From Streptomyces acidiscabies (lineage in GTDB: Bacteria > Actinomycetota > Actinomycetes > Streptomycetales > Streptomycetaceae), in the NCBI RefSeq assembly GCF_020010905.1, contig NZ_JAGJBY010000002.1:3286001-3350000 (forward strand): a DNA stretch of 64,000 nt, read 5' to 3'. The stretch's first letter is position 1. Each line of letters opens with the position of its first letter. Of this stretch, positions 25,615 to 34,660 are shown piece by piece. The notes beneath the pieces are model-generated. The model was given only the letters and a program-made list of their open reading frames with translations. It made no database searches and was not told where the DNA came from. The position numbers were made by a program, and so were the translations under genes.

Positions 25615-27117
25615 TCAGCGCATGCGTTCGTCGGTGTCGAACAGGCGGCGCTCGTCGGGGTGGAGGGTGTGCTGGACGATGAAGGACCGGCCGGCGACCT
25701 TCCACAGGGCGCGTCCGCGGTTGAGATGTGAGATGGCGTCGGATTCGACCGAGGTCAGGCCCAACAGTGAGGCTGAGTCGGTGAGTTGGTCGGTTTCCTG
25801 CCGGTAGACGATGCGGGTGGAGCAGTCGGCGAGCAGGCCCTCGGCGAGGGCGCGGCCCCGGGATCCGGCGTCGCCCGCGGTGAGCAGGTCGGACAGGCGG
25901 TGGATGACCATGAGGTTGGCGATGCCGAGGCCGCGGGAGAGTTTCCACTGGGCCTGCATGCGCTGGAGGAGTGCGGGGTGGCGCATGAGGCGCCATGCCT
26001 CGTCGTAGACGATCCAGCGGCGCCCGCCTGCCGGGTCGGTGAGCGCGGATTCCATCCACGCGCTCGCGCACGTCATCGCGAGGACGAGCGCGGTGTCGTC
26101 GCCGGCTCCACCCAATCGGGACAGGTCGATGGTGAGGACCGGGCTGTGCGGGTCGACGCGGACGGTGGAGGGGGCGTCGAACATGCCGGCGAGGTCGCCG
26201 TGGACGAGGCGGCGCAGGGCGTGGGCGAGGTCGCGTGCGGCGTCGCCGAGCCGCCCCGACACGTCGGCGGCGTCCAGGCCGGGGTCGTTGAGGGCGCGGG
26301 CGACGTCCCCGAGCAGCGGGGTGCGGTGCGCGGCGTCGGCGAGGGCGAGGTCCAGGGCGAGGTCCAGGGCGACGTCGAGCGCGGTGTGCTCCATCGGCAG
26401 CAGGTCGCGGCCCAGGACGGTGCGGGCGAGGGAGGCGAGCAGGAGCAGCCGCCGCGTACGGACCTCCCCGGCCCAGTCGCTCTCGGGGACGCCCTCGGGC
26501 CGGGGGGCGGCGTCGAGCGGGTTGAGCCGGCCGGGCAGGCCGGGCCCCAGCGCGATGGACGTCCCCCCGAGCGCCGCGGCGACCGGCGTCCATTCGCCCT
26601 TGGGGTCGCAGGGGACGTAGACGCGGTAGCCGTGGGCGACCGAGCGCAGCGCGATCGACTTGGCGAGCGCGGACTTGCCCTGCCCGATCACCCCTGCCAG
26701 CAGGACGTTCGGGTTCGTGAACCCGTCGAGACGCCCGTACAGGGTGAACGGGTCGAACGTGAACGCCGCTTCGGCGTGGACATCGGTGCCGATGTAGATG
26801 CCGTCGGCGCCGAGCCCCCCTTCGGCGAGGAACGGATAGGCGCCGGCGGCGAGCGCGGTGGTCATGCGGTGCTGGGGAAGCCGCAGCCGGCTGCCCCGGG
26901 CAGAGGCGGGTCCGGGGCGTCCGGAGACAGGGTGGAGAGCGCCCGGCATGATCGCCGAGGCGTCGGAGGAGTCGGCCGTACGGGCGGATTCTTCGGCGCG
27001 GGCCTGCGCGGTGGCGTCGGCGAGACGGCGGCGTGCGATCTTGCGGTCCGCCCGGCCGACCCCGTGCGGGGTGAACAGCGGGGAGGCCGAGGCACGGCGG
27101 GCGGGCCGGTGGGGCAT
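25615..27117 (-). CDS. VirB4-type conjugation ATPase
   Basis: A 500-aa protein from ATG 27115-27117. A basic N-terminal tail precedes an ATPase core with Walker A GVIGQGKS (142-149), a conserved VPCDPKGEW segment, Walker B IVYDEAW (369-375) and the downstream IHRLSDLL region typical of VirB4/TraC ATPases. It powers the type IV secretion-like mating machine at the membrane. It is shorter than classical VirB4 (about 800 aa) because the N-terminal domain is supplied by the adjacent SCO6880-family protein in actinobacteria. The operon order with 28259 and 29816 supports this. Confidence 0.88.
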   Translation of the reverse strand: MPHRPARRASASPLFTPHGVGRADRKIARRRLADATAQARAEESARTADSSDASAIMPGALHPVSGRPGPASARGSRLRLPQHRMTTALAAGAYPFLAEGGLGADGIYIGTDVHAEAAFTFDPFTLYGRLDGFTNPNVLLAGVIGQGKSALAKSIALRSVAHGYRVYVPCDPKGEWTPVAAALGGTSIALGPGLPGRLNPLDAAPRPEGVPESDWAGEVRTRRLLLLASLARTVLGRDLLPMEHTALDVALDLALDLALADAAHRTPLLGDVARALNDPGLDAADVSGRLGDAARDLAHALRRLVHGDLAGMFDAPSTVRVDPHSPVLTIDLSRLGGAGDDTALVLAMTCASAWMESALTDPAGGRRWIVYDEAWRLMRHPALLQRMQAQWKLSRGLGIANLMVIHRLSDLLTAGDAGSRGRALAEGLLADCSTRIVYRQETDQLTDSASLLGLTSVESDAISHLNRGRALWKVAGRSFIVQHTLHPDERRLFDTDERMR

Positions 27118-27145
27118 GACGGGTGGGCTCGTTTCGGCAGGGGTG

Positions 27146-27598
27146 TCAGACGGTGCAGCTGGTGGAGTGGGCAGGAGGCGGCGCGGCGAGCCGGGCGGGC
27201 GTCGTCGTACGGCGGATCGTGTGGGAGACGGCCAGGTGCCGCTGGCAGATGGTCAGTACCAGCGGGCCGTCGGGGAGTTGCTCGGGGCGGCACTCCTGCG
27301 AGGCGGCCGAGCTGGTGTCGGCGGGCGTGGTGTGGAACGCGTCGTGGACGGCGGCGCTCGCCTGCCACAGGCGCAGGCGGGCGTCGGCCAGGTGTCGGCC
27401 GGCGGCCGGGCTGGTGGGCCGGGTGGCGTCGGCGAGCTGGTCGACGAGGCGGGTTGCGGCCGTCAGATGGGCGTGCAGGGTGTCCAGGTGCGGCCGGTCG
27501 GCGGCAGGCGTGGAGGTGGAGTGGGCGCGGGTGTGGTGGCGCAGGCCGACCGTGGCGGCGCGGAGGTAGGGGTGCGCGTCGGGGGTGTGGTCGTTCAG
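27146..27598 (-). CDS. Helical protein in the conjugation operon, CTG start
   Basis: This frame has consistent GC3 bias and no ATG or GTG. CTG 27596-27598 is preceded by AAGGACCCTCC and gives LNDHTPDAHPYLRAATVG (150 aa). Helices include HLTAATRLVDQLADATRP and HLADARLRLWQASAAVHDAF, and two Cys flank LPDGPLVLTICQRH. It lies between the VirB4 gene and 27642-28187 with the same polarity, so it is probably an accessory conjugation protein. No family recognised. Confidence 0.6.
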   Translation of the reverse strand: MNDHTPDAHPYLRAATVGLRHHTRAHSTSTPAADRPHLDTLHAHLTAATRLVDQLADATRPTSPAAGRHLADARLRLWQASAAVHDAFHTTPADTSSAASQECRPEQLPDGPLVLTICQRHLAVSHTIRRTTTPARLAAPPPAHSTSCTV

Positions 27599-27641
27599 GG
27601 AGGGTCCTTGGGCCGCGGAGGGGATGGTGACGGAGCGTCAG

Positions 27642-28187
27642 TCAGCGGGAGTGGCGGCCGGGAGCGGCGGGCTGGGGCGGCGCGGGCGGTTGCGGCGTCC
27701 GCTGCGGGGACGGCGGGGTCTGCTCGGGCCGCAGGTCGACGACGTGGCCGGGGAAACGCACGCCGGGGTGGCTCTCGGAGGGGACGAACTCGATGCCGGT
27801 CCCGTCGTGGGCGTCGTGCCATTCCCGGAAGCCGGGGAGCTGCTGGACGGTGCGGCGGGCGTCGTCGTAGCCGGCGGCGTCCACGAGGAAGCTGGTGGGT
27901 TTGTGTCCGTCGCGGCGTTCGAGACCGGCGAAGGTCATGGTGTAGGTCTGGAGTGTGGTGGGGGTCAGGAGCCGGGTGAGGTGGGTGATGACCGTGCCGA
28001 GGTGGTCGCTGGCCTCGATGGCGGCGGTGATCCGTTCGTCCTCCCAGTCGCGGTAGGAGTCCTGGCGGACGGAGCCGTCCGTGTCGAGGTAGGGGGCCAG
28101 AGCGGCGGCGTGGCGGTCGGCGAGGTCCTGGCAGGATGTGAGCAGCCGGTGCAGGTCGTGGCGCAGATCGTGGTCGGTGTTCGTCAT
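27642..28187 (-). CDS. Conjugation-operon hypothetical, 181 aa
   Basis: Start ATG 28185-28187. A helical N-terminal half (LRHDLHRLLTSCQDLADRHA, EASDHLGTVITHLTRLL) is followed by a compact alpha/beta part (TYTMTFAGLERRDGHKPTSF, then YDDARRTVQQLPGFREWHDA, then GIEFVPSES) and a Pro-rich tail. It has no membrane segment. It lies in the conserved block between the VirB4 ATPase and the SCO6880-family protein. Confidence 0.7.
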   Translation of the reverse strand: MTNTDHDLRHDLHRLLTSCQDLADRHAAALAPYLDTDGSVRQDSYRDWEDERITAAIEASDHLGTVITHLTRLLTPTTLQTYTMTFAGLERRDGHKPTSFLVDAAGYDDARRTVQQLPGFREWHDAHDGTGIEFVPSESHPGVRFPGHVVDLRPEQTPPSPQRTPQPPAPPQPAAPGRHSR

Positions 28188-28258
28188 GGGCGGCAGACCT
28201 GTGTCCTGTGTCGGGCCGGATGTGCCGGCGGTGCGGGGGGCGGGGGTTGTGCTGCCGG

Positions 28259-29728
28259 TCACAGGAGGCGGGCGAGGGGGAGGGCGGCGGCGGTGAACGC
28301 CTCGGGCTGCTGGTGCAGCAGCCGCCGCAGGTCGACCTGCGCGGTGACGGCGGCGGTCTCGATCTGGGCGCAGGCGGCGTCGAGCGCGGCGTCGGTGTCG
28401 GCGGTGACGGTGAGCAGTCCGGTCAGGCTCACGTCGGCGTGTCCGGCGATCAGCTGCTGTTCGCGCTGTTTGACGTCGGCGTACTCGACGGCGTCGGCTT
28501 CGGAGTCGACCTGCCCGCGGCGGGTGCGTTCGGCGGCGTCGGCGAGGATCGTGGCTTTGGTGCGCTGGACGTCGCGCAGCGCGGAGTCGAGGGTGCGGGG
28601 CGTGTAGAGGAGGGTGAGGGCGCGGCGGACACCGGCGGTGAACATCAGTCCGTGCAGGAACCCGAGGTGCACCTCGGTGCGGGGCCAGTCCTCGATCCAG
28701 TAGGTGGCGTGACGGGCGCTGTCGGTGCCGAGGCGGTCGTACTCCTCGACCTGGACGACGGGCCCGGCCGCGGCGGGGTCGGCCTCGGCGCGGCCGGCCG
28801 GGGACCACTGCTGGAGCGCGGACAGTGCGCGGGGGTCGTAGGCGGTGCGGATGACGGCGGCGATCTCCCGTGCGGTCAGCCATCCGGTGACCTGGAGGCC
28901 GGCGGTGCGGGCGGCCTGGGCGATCGCCGAGGTGGCCTGCTCCATGACGGTGAATGCTCCGGGGAGCCCGCCGCCGGCCTGGGAGATGAGGCGCCGGGCG
29001 GCCTTGAGGTCGAGGGCGACGGCGAGATAGGTCTCGTGCGGGGCGGAGGCGGGACCGGCGGAGGCGACCAGATCGGAGTAGATCTGTCCGGCGACGGGGG
29101 TCTGCGGCTGCCCGGTGCGCATCCAGTGCCGGGCGAGGGTGTCGCCGCTGTCGGGGACGGTGCGTTCCAGGACCTGGACGGTGGCGATGTGCCCGGTGCG
29201 GGCGATGCCCGCCAGGGCGCGCCCCCAGGCGGCGACGTGGTGGTTCTGGGTGGCGGGGTCGAGGAGGGCGAAAGCCTGGGAGGTGACGCGGGCGACGGCG
29301 GTGAGGGTCTGGCGGTGGGGGTCGTGGACGGCTGAGGCCCGGTTCGCGGAGTCGCCGGGGGTGACCACGCGCAGGGAGGCGGCGGTGCCGGGCAGGTGGA
29401 GGATGCCGTCCTGGTGGGGGCGGGTGACGGGCCGGGCGAGCCAGAGGGACTGGCCGGTGCGGCGGCGCAGGGCGTGGCGGGTGACGACGGGCGTCCAGTC
29501 GATCAGGGAGCGTCCGTGGCGGCGGATCGCGACGAGCGCACCGGACGCGGCCCACAGCGGGGCCAGGGCGACGGCGCCGACCAGTCCGGTGGAGACGACC
29601 GTCATCAGCAGCAGCGTCAGCGTGCACGAGACGAGGACGAGCTGGGGCAGGGAGAGGCCGAGGAGGATGCCGCGGCGGGATCGGTGCGGGAACTTCACCG
29701 CGACCGGGGCGGCGGGGAGATCTGTCAC
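28259..29728 (-). CDS. SCO6880-family conjugation protein
   Basis: A 489-aa protein from GTG/ATG at 29726-29728. The N terminus has a basic start and two transmembrane helices (about 22-42 and 48-64), the PrgI-like arrangement. The soluble remainder contains conserved-looking WTPVVTRHALRRR, HLPGTAASLRVV, QNHHVAAWGRALAGIA and VEVHLGFLHG-type blocks. This matches SCO6880-type proteins that accompany VirB4 in Streptomyces conjugative elements and may supply the VirB4 N-terminal domain. It acts at the inner membrane. Confidence 0.82.
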   Translation of the reverse strand: MTDLPAAPVAVKFPHRSRRGILLGLSLPQLVLVSCTLTLLLMTVVSTGLVGAVALAPLWAASGALVAIRRHGRSLIDWTPVVTRHALRRRTGQSLWLARPVTRPHQDGILHLPGTAASLRVVTPGDSANRASAVHDPHRQTLTAVARVTSQAFALLDPATQNHHVAAWGRALAGIARTGHIATVQVLERTVPDSGDTLARHWMRTGQPQTPVAGQIYSDLVASAGPASAPHETYLAVALDLKAARRLISQAGGGLPGAFTVMEQATSAIAQAARTAGLQVTGWLTAREIAAVIRTAYDPRALSALQQWSPAGRAEADPAAAGPVVQVEEYDRLGTDSARHATYWIEDWPRTEVHLGFLHGLMFTAGVRRALTLLYTPRTLDSALRDVQRTKATILADAAERTRRGQVDSEADAVEYADVKQREQQLIAGHADVSLTGLLTVTADTDAALDAACAQIETAAVTAQVDLRRLLHQQPEAFTAAALPLARLL

Positions 29729-29815
29729 AGCGGGTGCGGGTCCTGGAAGCGGGAGAGGGGGGGACCCGGGGACGGGAGGTGTGGGCTCCCGCCCCCGGGG
29801 TGCCGGGCGGAGGGT

Positions 29816-31162
29816 TCAGATGCCGGCTGCGGGCGGCGGTCCGCTCGCACCGGGTGTGGCGTGGTGCGAGCCGGAGGACGGGGGCGCGCCCTGCGGCGGC
29901 GGGCTGGTGGCCGGCGTCGTGGACCGCCACATGCCGCTCTGCCCGGGTGCCGTACCCGTGCCGGAGCCGCCCGGTGGCGGGCTGCCGCCCGTCTGGCCGC
30001 TGGTGTCGGCGGACACGCTCGTCGGCGCGGGCTGGACAGTCTTGCGCAGACCGGAGGCGATGTCGCCACCGGATGCGCCGCCCGGTGCGCCGCTGCCAGG
30101 ACCCTCCGTGCCTCCGCCGACAGGGGTGGCGGCGATGTCGCCGGGGAATCCGCCGGCGGCGTCGGGCCCCTGCGGCGCGGCTGCTGCGGCGGCGCCTGCG
30201 GTGCCGGCGGTGGCCGCGGAGACGGCCTTGCGGGCGGCCTTCTCGGAGTAGGCCCGGGCGACCTGCGCTCCGGAGCCGCCGGCGCGGTGGATGGTCTCGC
30301 CGTCGGTGCCCTCGGCGGCCCAGTGCGCGAACTTGAACACCGCGTACGGGCACAGCAGGACCAGGATCATGATGACGATGCCGGACATGACGTCGGCGAG
30401 GGCTGCGGTGCCGTCCTTGGCCTCGGTCCGGCCCATGGCGGCGATACCGAGGATGAAGATCACGGTCATCAACAGCTTCGAGGCGACGAGGGTGGCGGTG
30501 GCCTCGATCCAGCCTCGCCTCCAGCGCCGGGCGGCCTCCCAGCCGCCGCCGGCGGACGCGAAGACCGCGAGGGTGACCATGACGAGGATGCCGACCTTGC
30601 GGACCATCATGACGCACCAGTAGAGGAAGGCGCCGACGGCGGCGCCGAGTCCGGCGACGACCGGGACGAGCCAGCCCAGGCTGGACAGCGACGCGATCTG
30701 GCTGACCTTCACGAGGCGCCGTACGGCCGTCGCGACGTCCAGGTGGGCGGCGCGGAACAGGCCGTCGGAGAGGGCGTCGGTGACTTCGACGGCGACCGTG
30801 GTCAGGGCGACGGCGCTGAACGCGAACAGCACACCTGAGACGGTGCCGGTGAACGCCTGCGCCAGCGCTTGTCCGTCGCGCCGGACGGCGGCCCGCACCA
30901 GCTGCGCGCTGAACGTCGCGACCAACAGGATCAGGCCGATCGGCAGCAGGAGTTCGTAGTTGTCGCGGAACCAGGTCGCGTTGAGGTCCACCCGGGTGGT
31001 GGTGTCGACCGCCTCGGCGGCCAGATCGGCTGCGGCGGCGGCCAGTTCACCGGCCGACTTCGCCATCCAGTCCCCGATGGCCTTGCCGGGGTCCGAGGCG
31101 AAGTCGACCGCCCCGCCGACGGCGCACAGCTTGTCGGCCAGGGGGTAGTCACAAAAACCCAC
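29816..31162 (-). CDS. VirB6/TrbL-like multispan membrane protein
   Basis: A 448-aa protein from GTG 31160-31162. After a short N-terminal segment with two Cys (GFCDYPLADKLCAVGG) come at least six hydrophobic helices (about 72-92, 100-125, 158-185, 190-208, 225-245, 260-285), then a long Gly/Pro/Ser-rich cytoplasmic or exported tail. This is the SCO6881-type channel component of actinobacterial type IV secretion-like systems, equivalent to VirB6. Its position next to the SCO6880-family and VirB8-like genes fits. Confidence 0.82.
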   Translation of the reverse strand: MGFCDYPLADKLCAVGGAVDFASDPGKAIGDWMAKSAGELAAAAADLAAEAVDTTTRVDLNATWFRDNYELLLPIGLILLVATFSAQLVRAAVRRDGQALAQAFTGTVSGVLFAFSAVALTTVAVEVTDALSDGLFRAAHLDVATAVRRLVKVSQIASLSSLGWLVPVVAGLGAAVGAFLYWCVMMVRKVGILVMVTLAVFASAGGGWEAARRWRRGWIEATATLVASKLLMTVIFILGIAAMGRTEAKDGTAALADVMSGIVIMILVLLCPYAVFKFAHWAAEGTDGETIHRAGGSGAQVARAYSEKAARKAVSAATAGTAGAAAAAAPQGPDAAGGFPGDIAATPVGGGTEGPGSGAPGGASGGDIASGLRKTVQPAPTSVSADTSGQTGGSPPPGGSGTGTAPGQSGMWRSTTPATSPPPQGAPPSSGSHHATPGASGPPPAAGI

Positions 31163-31204
31163 GGGGCGTCACTCCTCCTTCTCTTGTCGTGTCCGGGGCG
31201 CGGG

Positions 31205-31903
31205 TCACTGGGTGACGGACGGGGCGATGGCGGCCAGGGTGCAGTCGTGGCCGGGACGGCACTGGACGGCGAGGGTCACGGCCCGGTCCTCGGCCCCGCC
31301 GCCGCCCTTGGCCCAGGTGATGTGCTGCGTGCCGGTGACGGTGACGACGTAGATGTACGCCTCGGTGATCGCGGACGGGTCGTCCGCCAGCGCCTGCTTG
31401 AACGCGGAGGGGTAGTGGCCCTCGGTGATGTGGGCGGCGGCGTGCTGGTCCTGGTCGGCCATCCGCGACCACAGCACCGGGTCGGGGACCTGGCCGGAGA
31501 CCGACGGCCAGTCCGCGTACCGGGTCTCGGGGGTCATCCAGGCGCGCATGCCGGTGAGCTGCTGGTCGCGGCTGGTGCCGCGGGTGTCGTAGGACCACAG
31601 CATCTGCGCGGCGGCCCGGGCGTAGGCGACCGGATCCGAGATCCGCGCGGGCTTCGGCACTGTCCCCGAGCCCGCGGACGGCGGCGGGTTTGTTCCGGAG
31701 GCGGGCGGGGCGGGTGCGGCAGGTGCAGCGGTATCCGATGGGCGGCGGTCATTTTCGCCGCCGGTCAGCAGGGCGACGGCGGCGGCGACGGCGAGCAGGA
31801 CGGCGACGGCACAGGCGACGACCGCGATACGCCGCCGCGCCGGCCGGCCGACGCCGTACGCGGACAGCGAGAAGGACGAGAGGGACGGTGGGCGTTTGGG
31901 CAT
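31205..31903 (-). CDS. TcpC/VirB8-like conjugation protein
   Basis: A 232-aa protein: basic cytoplasmic N terminus, one transmembrane helix (about 27-48, AVVACAVAVLLAVAAAVALL), a Pro-rich linker and an extracytoplasmic domain (about 85-232) with ARAAAQMLWSYDTRGTSRDQ and YIYVVTVTG, the NTF2-like fold typical of TcpC/VirB8. The ATG at 31901-31903 shares one base with the upstream stop (TGATG). A central bridge of the mating channel by family knowledge. Confidence 0.75.
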   Translation of the reverse strand: MPKRPPSLSSFSLSAYGVGRPARRRIAVVACAVAVLLAVAAAVALLTGGENDRRPSDTAAPAAPAPPASGTNPPPSAGSGTVPKPARISDPVAYARAAAQMLWSYDTRGTSRDQQLTGMRAWMTPETRYADWPSVSGQVPDPVLWSRMADQDQHAAAHITEGHYPSAFKQALADDPSAITEAYIYVVTVTGTQHITWAKGGGGAEDRAVTLAVQCRPGHDCTLAAIAPSVTQ

Positions 31904-32217
31904 CAGTGGACCTGCGAGCCCAGGCTGGAGAAGAACGCGACGATGCCGTTGGCCGCACCGAGGCCGAGCGCCGCGCCGGCGGCGACGGTGGCGCCCTTCT
32001 TCCCGTTGGCCTCGGCCTGGTGGCCACCGGTGTGGTGGCCCCAGGCCCAGACGGCGAGCGAGACGGCGAGGGCACCGACGACGGCGATGATCCCGAACAT
32101 GGTGATCGAGCTGACGACGGTCTTCAGCACGCTCAGGCCGGGCAGGCCGCCGTCCTTGGGAGAGATTCCCGGATCGTAGGCGAGCTGGACGACACGGTCG
32201 GCGAGAGGGACGGTCAT
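31903..32217 (-). CDS. Small two-helix membrane protein, DUF6112-like
   Basis: A 104-aa protein from ATG 32215-32217. LSVLKTVVSSITMFGIIAVVG and GATVAAGAALGLGAANGIVA are hydrophobic segments around a GHHTGGHQAEANGKK loop. This is the layout of the small pilin-like or channel subunits coded just before TcpC in Streptomyces elements (the DUF6112-type family). It is coupled by a TGATG junction to the TcpC-like gene. Confidence 0.72.
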   Translation of the reverse strand: MTVPLADRVVQLAYDPGISPKDGGLPGLSVLKTVVSSITMFGIIAVVGALAVSLAVWAWGHHTGGHQAEANGKKGATVAAGAALGLGAANGIVAFFSSLGSQVH

Positions 32218-32350
32218 GAGGGTGGCGGGGCTCCTTGTGGACGCGGGCCGGTGAGGAGGGCCGGCGGTGAGACGGAAAGGGCGGGGCCCGCCCGGCGCGC
32301 GCAGGAGGCGCGGCAGGTTTGGGCGGGGCGGTGCCGGCCAGGGGCCGGGG

Positions 32351-33466
32351 TCACACCACCCGGCGGGCGGCGAGGATCTCCCAGTCCTGGAGAGGGGTGA
32401 TCCTGACCGGTTTCGATGTGCGCGGCGCCTCGATCGCGAGACCCGAGCCGATGTACATGCCGACGTGTTCGGGCCGGGCGGCACTGCCGCGGCTGAAGAT
32501 CAGGTCACCGGGCCGGAGCTGGGCGGGCGGGACGGCTCTGCCCTCGTTGACCTGGGTGTATGTGGTGCGGGTGAGGGTGATGCCGGCGTGCGCGTACGCC
32601 TGCTGCGTGAGGCTGGAGCAGTCGCAGCGGCCCATGGGGTCGGGGCCGTGCGGGGCCGTGCAGGAGCCGCCCCACTGGTAGAGCGTGCCGAGCTGCTGCA
32701 TCGCCCACACGATGGCGGTGCGTGCCGCCGGGGCGGTGTCGGAGGGGATCGTGTAGCCCTTGGGGACGCTGCCCTCGGGGATCCGGCCGAAGCCGGAACC
32801 GTCCTCCTGGCCTGCGCAGTTGCTCGCGTCGGCTGCGGGCTGCCGGCCGTGGTCCGTGGCCGCGGCGCCGGGGACGGACCGGGCGACGGCGGCCTGCAGT
32901 GCGGTGGCCAGGGGTTCCCACTGGGCGTACGCGTCCGGCAGGCCGGAGCGCTGCACGGCCTGGGCGGCCTGGGTGACGGTCATCTGCTGCCAGCCGTCCA
33001 CCCGGAGCAGGTGTCTGTAGAACTGCTCGCTCGCGTAGAGCGGGTCGCGGATCTGCTGGGCGGTGCCCCAGCCCTGGGAGGGGCGCTGCTGGAACAGACC
33101 CAGTGAGTCGCGGTCGCCGTAGTCCAGGTTGCGCAGCCGGCTCTCCTGCATCGCCGTGGCGAGCGCGACGATCTGTCCCTTCGCGGGGACCTTCAGCGAG
33201 AGGCCGGCGGTGACGATCGTCGCCGCGTTGGGGATCTGCTCGGCGGGCAGGTCCAGACCCTCGACGCGGACGTCCTTGCCGGACGCGCCGTCGAGGACCC
33301 GGGTGATCTGCTCGGCGACTGCGGCGGTGTCGTTGCCGGTCAGGCAGGTACTGAGGGCGCTGCCGGTGTGCACGGCGTCGGCGGCGGAGAGCAGCATCAC
33401 GCCGGTGCCGGTGATCATGACCGGGGAGAGGACGACGACGCCGATGCCGGCGGCGAGCCACTTCAC
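32351..33466 (-). CDS. Bifunctional lytic transglycosylase and NlpC/P60 peptidase
   Basis: A 371-aa protein from GTG 33464-33466 (VKWLAAGIGVVV), giving an N-terminal membrane anchor (about 5-28). Residues about 90-180 form a transglycosylase-like domain with Glu108 in AMQESRL and the GLFQQRPSQGWG block. Residues about 245-371 form an NlpC/P60 domain with nucleophile Cys283 (CDCSSLTQ) and His334 (RPEHVGMYIG). Such enzymes open peptidoglycan for the conjugation channel (VirB1/TcpG role). A short frame from an ATG at about 33520 ends in a GTGA overlap with this start and could be a leader peptide. Confidence 0.87.
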   Translation of the reverse strand: MKWLAAGIGVVVLSPVMITGTGVMLLSAADAVHTGSALSTCLTGNDTAAVAEQITRVLDGASGKDVRVEGLDLPAEQIPNAATIVTAGLSLKVPAKGQIVALATAMQESRLRNLDYGDRDSLGLFQQRPSQGWGTAQQIRDPLYASEQFYRHLLRVDGWQQMTVTQAAQAVQRSGLPDAYAQWEPLATALQAAVARSVPGAAATDHGRQPAADASNCAGQEDGSGFGRIPEGSVPKGYTIPSDTAPAARTAIVWAMQQLGTLYQWGGSCTAPHGPDPMGRCDCSSLTQQAYAHAGITLTRTTYTQVNEGRAVPPAQLRPGDLIFSRGSAARPEHVGMYIGSGLAIEAPRTSKPVRITPLQDWEILAARRVV

Positions 33467-33680
33467 CCGCGGCGTGCTCGCGTGCCGGCGGTTTCGGGCA
33501 GGGGCGGGTGACGGGACGTCATGGATGTGTCCTTCGGGGGCGGGGTGCGGCAGAGGTGGGAGCGTGACGCAAGGGTGCGGCGCCCGGTCCGGCCGTGAGC
33601 CCGGCGGGCCGGGGCAGGAAGTACCCCGGTGAGGAAAAGGGGCGTGACCGGCCGGGCGGTGCGCGCCGGGCGGTTCCAAA

Positions 33681-33709
33681 ACAGTAGGCGCGGATCGGCG
33701 GCTGACCAA
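33681..33709 (-). promoter_or_regulatory. Promoter of the leftward conjugation operon
   Basis: Reading leftwards: -35 TTGGTC (33704-33709), 17-bp spacer, -10 TACTGT (33681-33686). This matches the TAnnnT -10 of the main vegetative sigma factor. The flanks (a T-run before the -35, GTTTT after the -10) are shared with the divergent promoter at 33756-33784. It lies about 215 bp upstream of the NlpC/P60 start within a 438-bp intergenic region. Confidence 0.55.
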
Positions 33710-33755
33710 AAAACCGGCGCGAGGTGCCGGAATCCGCTACCCCGGAAGCACGTTT

Positions 33756-33784
33756 TTGGCCGTCGACGGATTCGCTCCTACAGT
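33756..33784 (+). promoter_or_regulatory. Promoter of the rightward operon
   Basis: -35 TTGGCC (33756-33761), 17-bp spacer, -10 TACAGT (33779-33784), followed by TTTCGGAC. Both hexamers, the spacer end (ATTCGCTCC against ATCCGCGCC) and the flanks closely match the leftward promoter, so a common regulator or sigma factor is likely. It lies about 120 bp before the methyltransferase start, leaving a leader that could be regulated. Confidence 0.55.
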
Positions 33785-33904
33785 TTTCGGACTCCCCCTC
33801 TCGCCCTCCTCGTCTGCGGCCCCGGGCTTCTGCATGCCCGCTTTTCCCGCGAGGACTCCCCTGCGACACGGGGCCCCGTGTTCCACCGAATCAGAGGTTC
33901 CTCT

Positions 33905-34660
33905 TTGCCTTTTTCCCTGCACCAGGGCGACGCCCTCAGTGTGCTGACCGGCCTCCCGGACGGCTGCGTCGACTCCGTCATCACCGACCCGCCCTACAAT
34001 TCCGGCGGCCGGACCGCGAAGGAGCGCACGTCACGCTCCGCGAAGCAGAAGTACACCTCGGCCGATTCCAAGAACGACCTTGCCGATTTCACCGGCGAGA
34101 ACATGGACCAGCGGTCGTACGGGTTCTTTCTCACCCAGATCATGACCGAAACGCACCGTCTCACGAAGACGGGCGGTACCGCGCTCCTGTTCACCGACTG
34201 GCGCCAGCTGCCGGTCACCACGGACGCCATCCAGGCGGCCGGGTGGCTGTGGCGCGGAGTGCTGGTCTGGCACAAACCGCAGGCCCGCCCGCAGAGGGGG
34301 CGGTTCACGCAGAACTGCGAGTTCGTCGTCTGGGCCAGCAAGGGGCCGATCGACGCCGCCCGTAACCCCGTCTATCTGCCGGGCCTTTACTCGGCGTCGC
34401 AGCCGTCGGGGGCGAAGCGCCAGCACATCACGCAGAAGCCGGTCGAGGTGATGCGCGAGCTCGTCAAGATCTGCCCCGACGGCGGTACGGTCCTGGATTT
34501 CTGCGCCGGTTCCGGCTCCACGGGAGTGGCGGCCCTTCTTGAGGGCCGCGATTTCATCGGCGTGGAAAAAACCGGCCACTATGCGGCGATCGCGGCCGAC
34601 CGGCTCACCGCGACGCTCCGCGAGACCCTCACGCAGGACGACGTGGTGCTCGCCGTCTGA
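33905..34660 (+). CDS. Orphan DNA methyltransferase, beta-type order
   Basis: A 251-aa protein from TTG 33905, behind AGAGG. Motif IV TDPPYNSG (28-35) precedes motif I DFCAGSGSTG (198-207), the circularly permuted beta-class order of N4-cytosine/N6-adenine methyltransferases. The target-recognition region lies between them and includes CEFVVWASKGP. No cognate endonuclease gene is adjacent, so it is orphan, probably protecting the element from host restriction or marking DNA for regulation. As first gene of the rightward operon it would be expressed early after transfer. Confidence 0.87.
   Translation: MPFSLHQGDALSVLTGLPDGCVDSVITDPPYNSGGRTAKERTSRSAKQKYTSADSKNDLADFTGENMDQRSYGFFLTQIMTETHRLTKTGGTALLFTDWRQLPVTTDAIQAAGWLWRGVLVWHKPQARPQRGRFTQNCEFVVWASKGPIDAARNPVYLPGLYSASQPSGAKRQHITQKPVEVMRELVKICPDGGTVLDFCAGSGSTGVAALLEGRDFIGVEKTGHYAAIAADRLTATLRETLTQDDVVLAV

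Noticed and set aside
27642..30617. A 991-codon leftward frame across the SCO6880 and VirB6-like genes
   Set aside because: It is Arg/Pro/His-rich, out of frame with the recognisable proteins, and joins the real 27642-28187 gene only at its end.
33467..33530. ATG-started frame as the true start of the NlpC/P60 gene
   Set aside because: It stops after about 19 codons in a GTGA overlap with GTG 33466. The GTG gives a sensible membrane anchor, so the short frame is at most a leader peptide.
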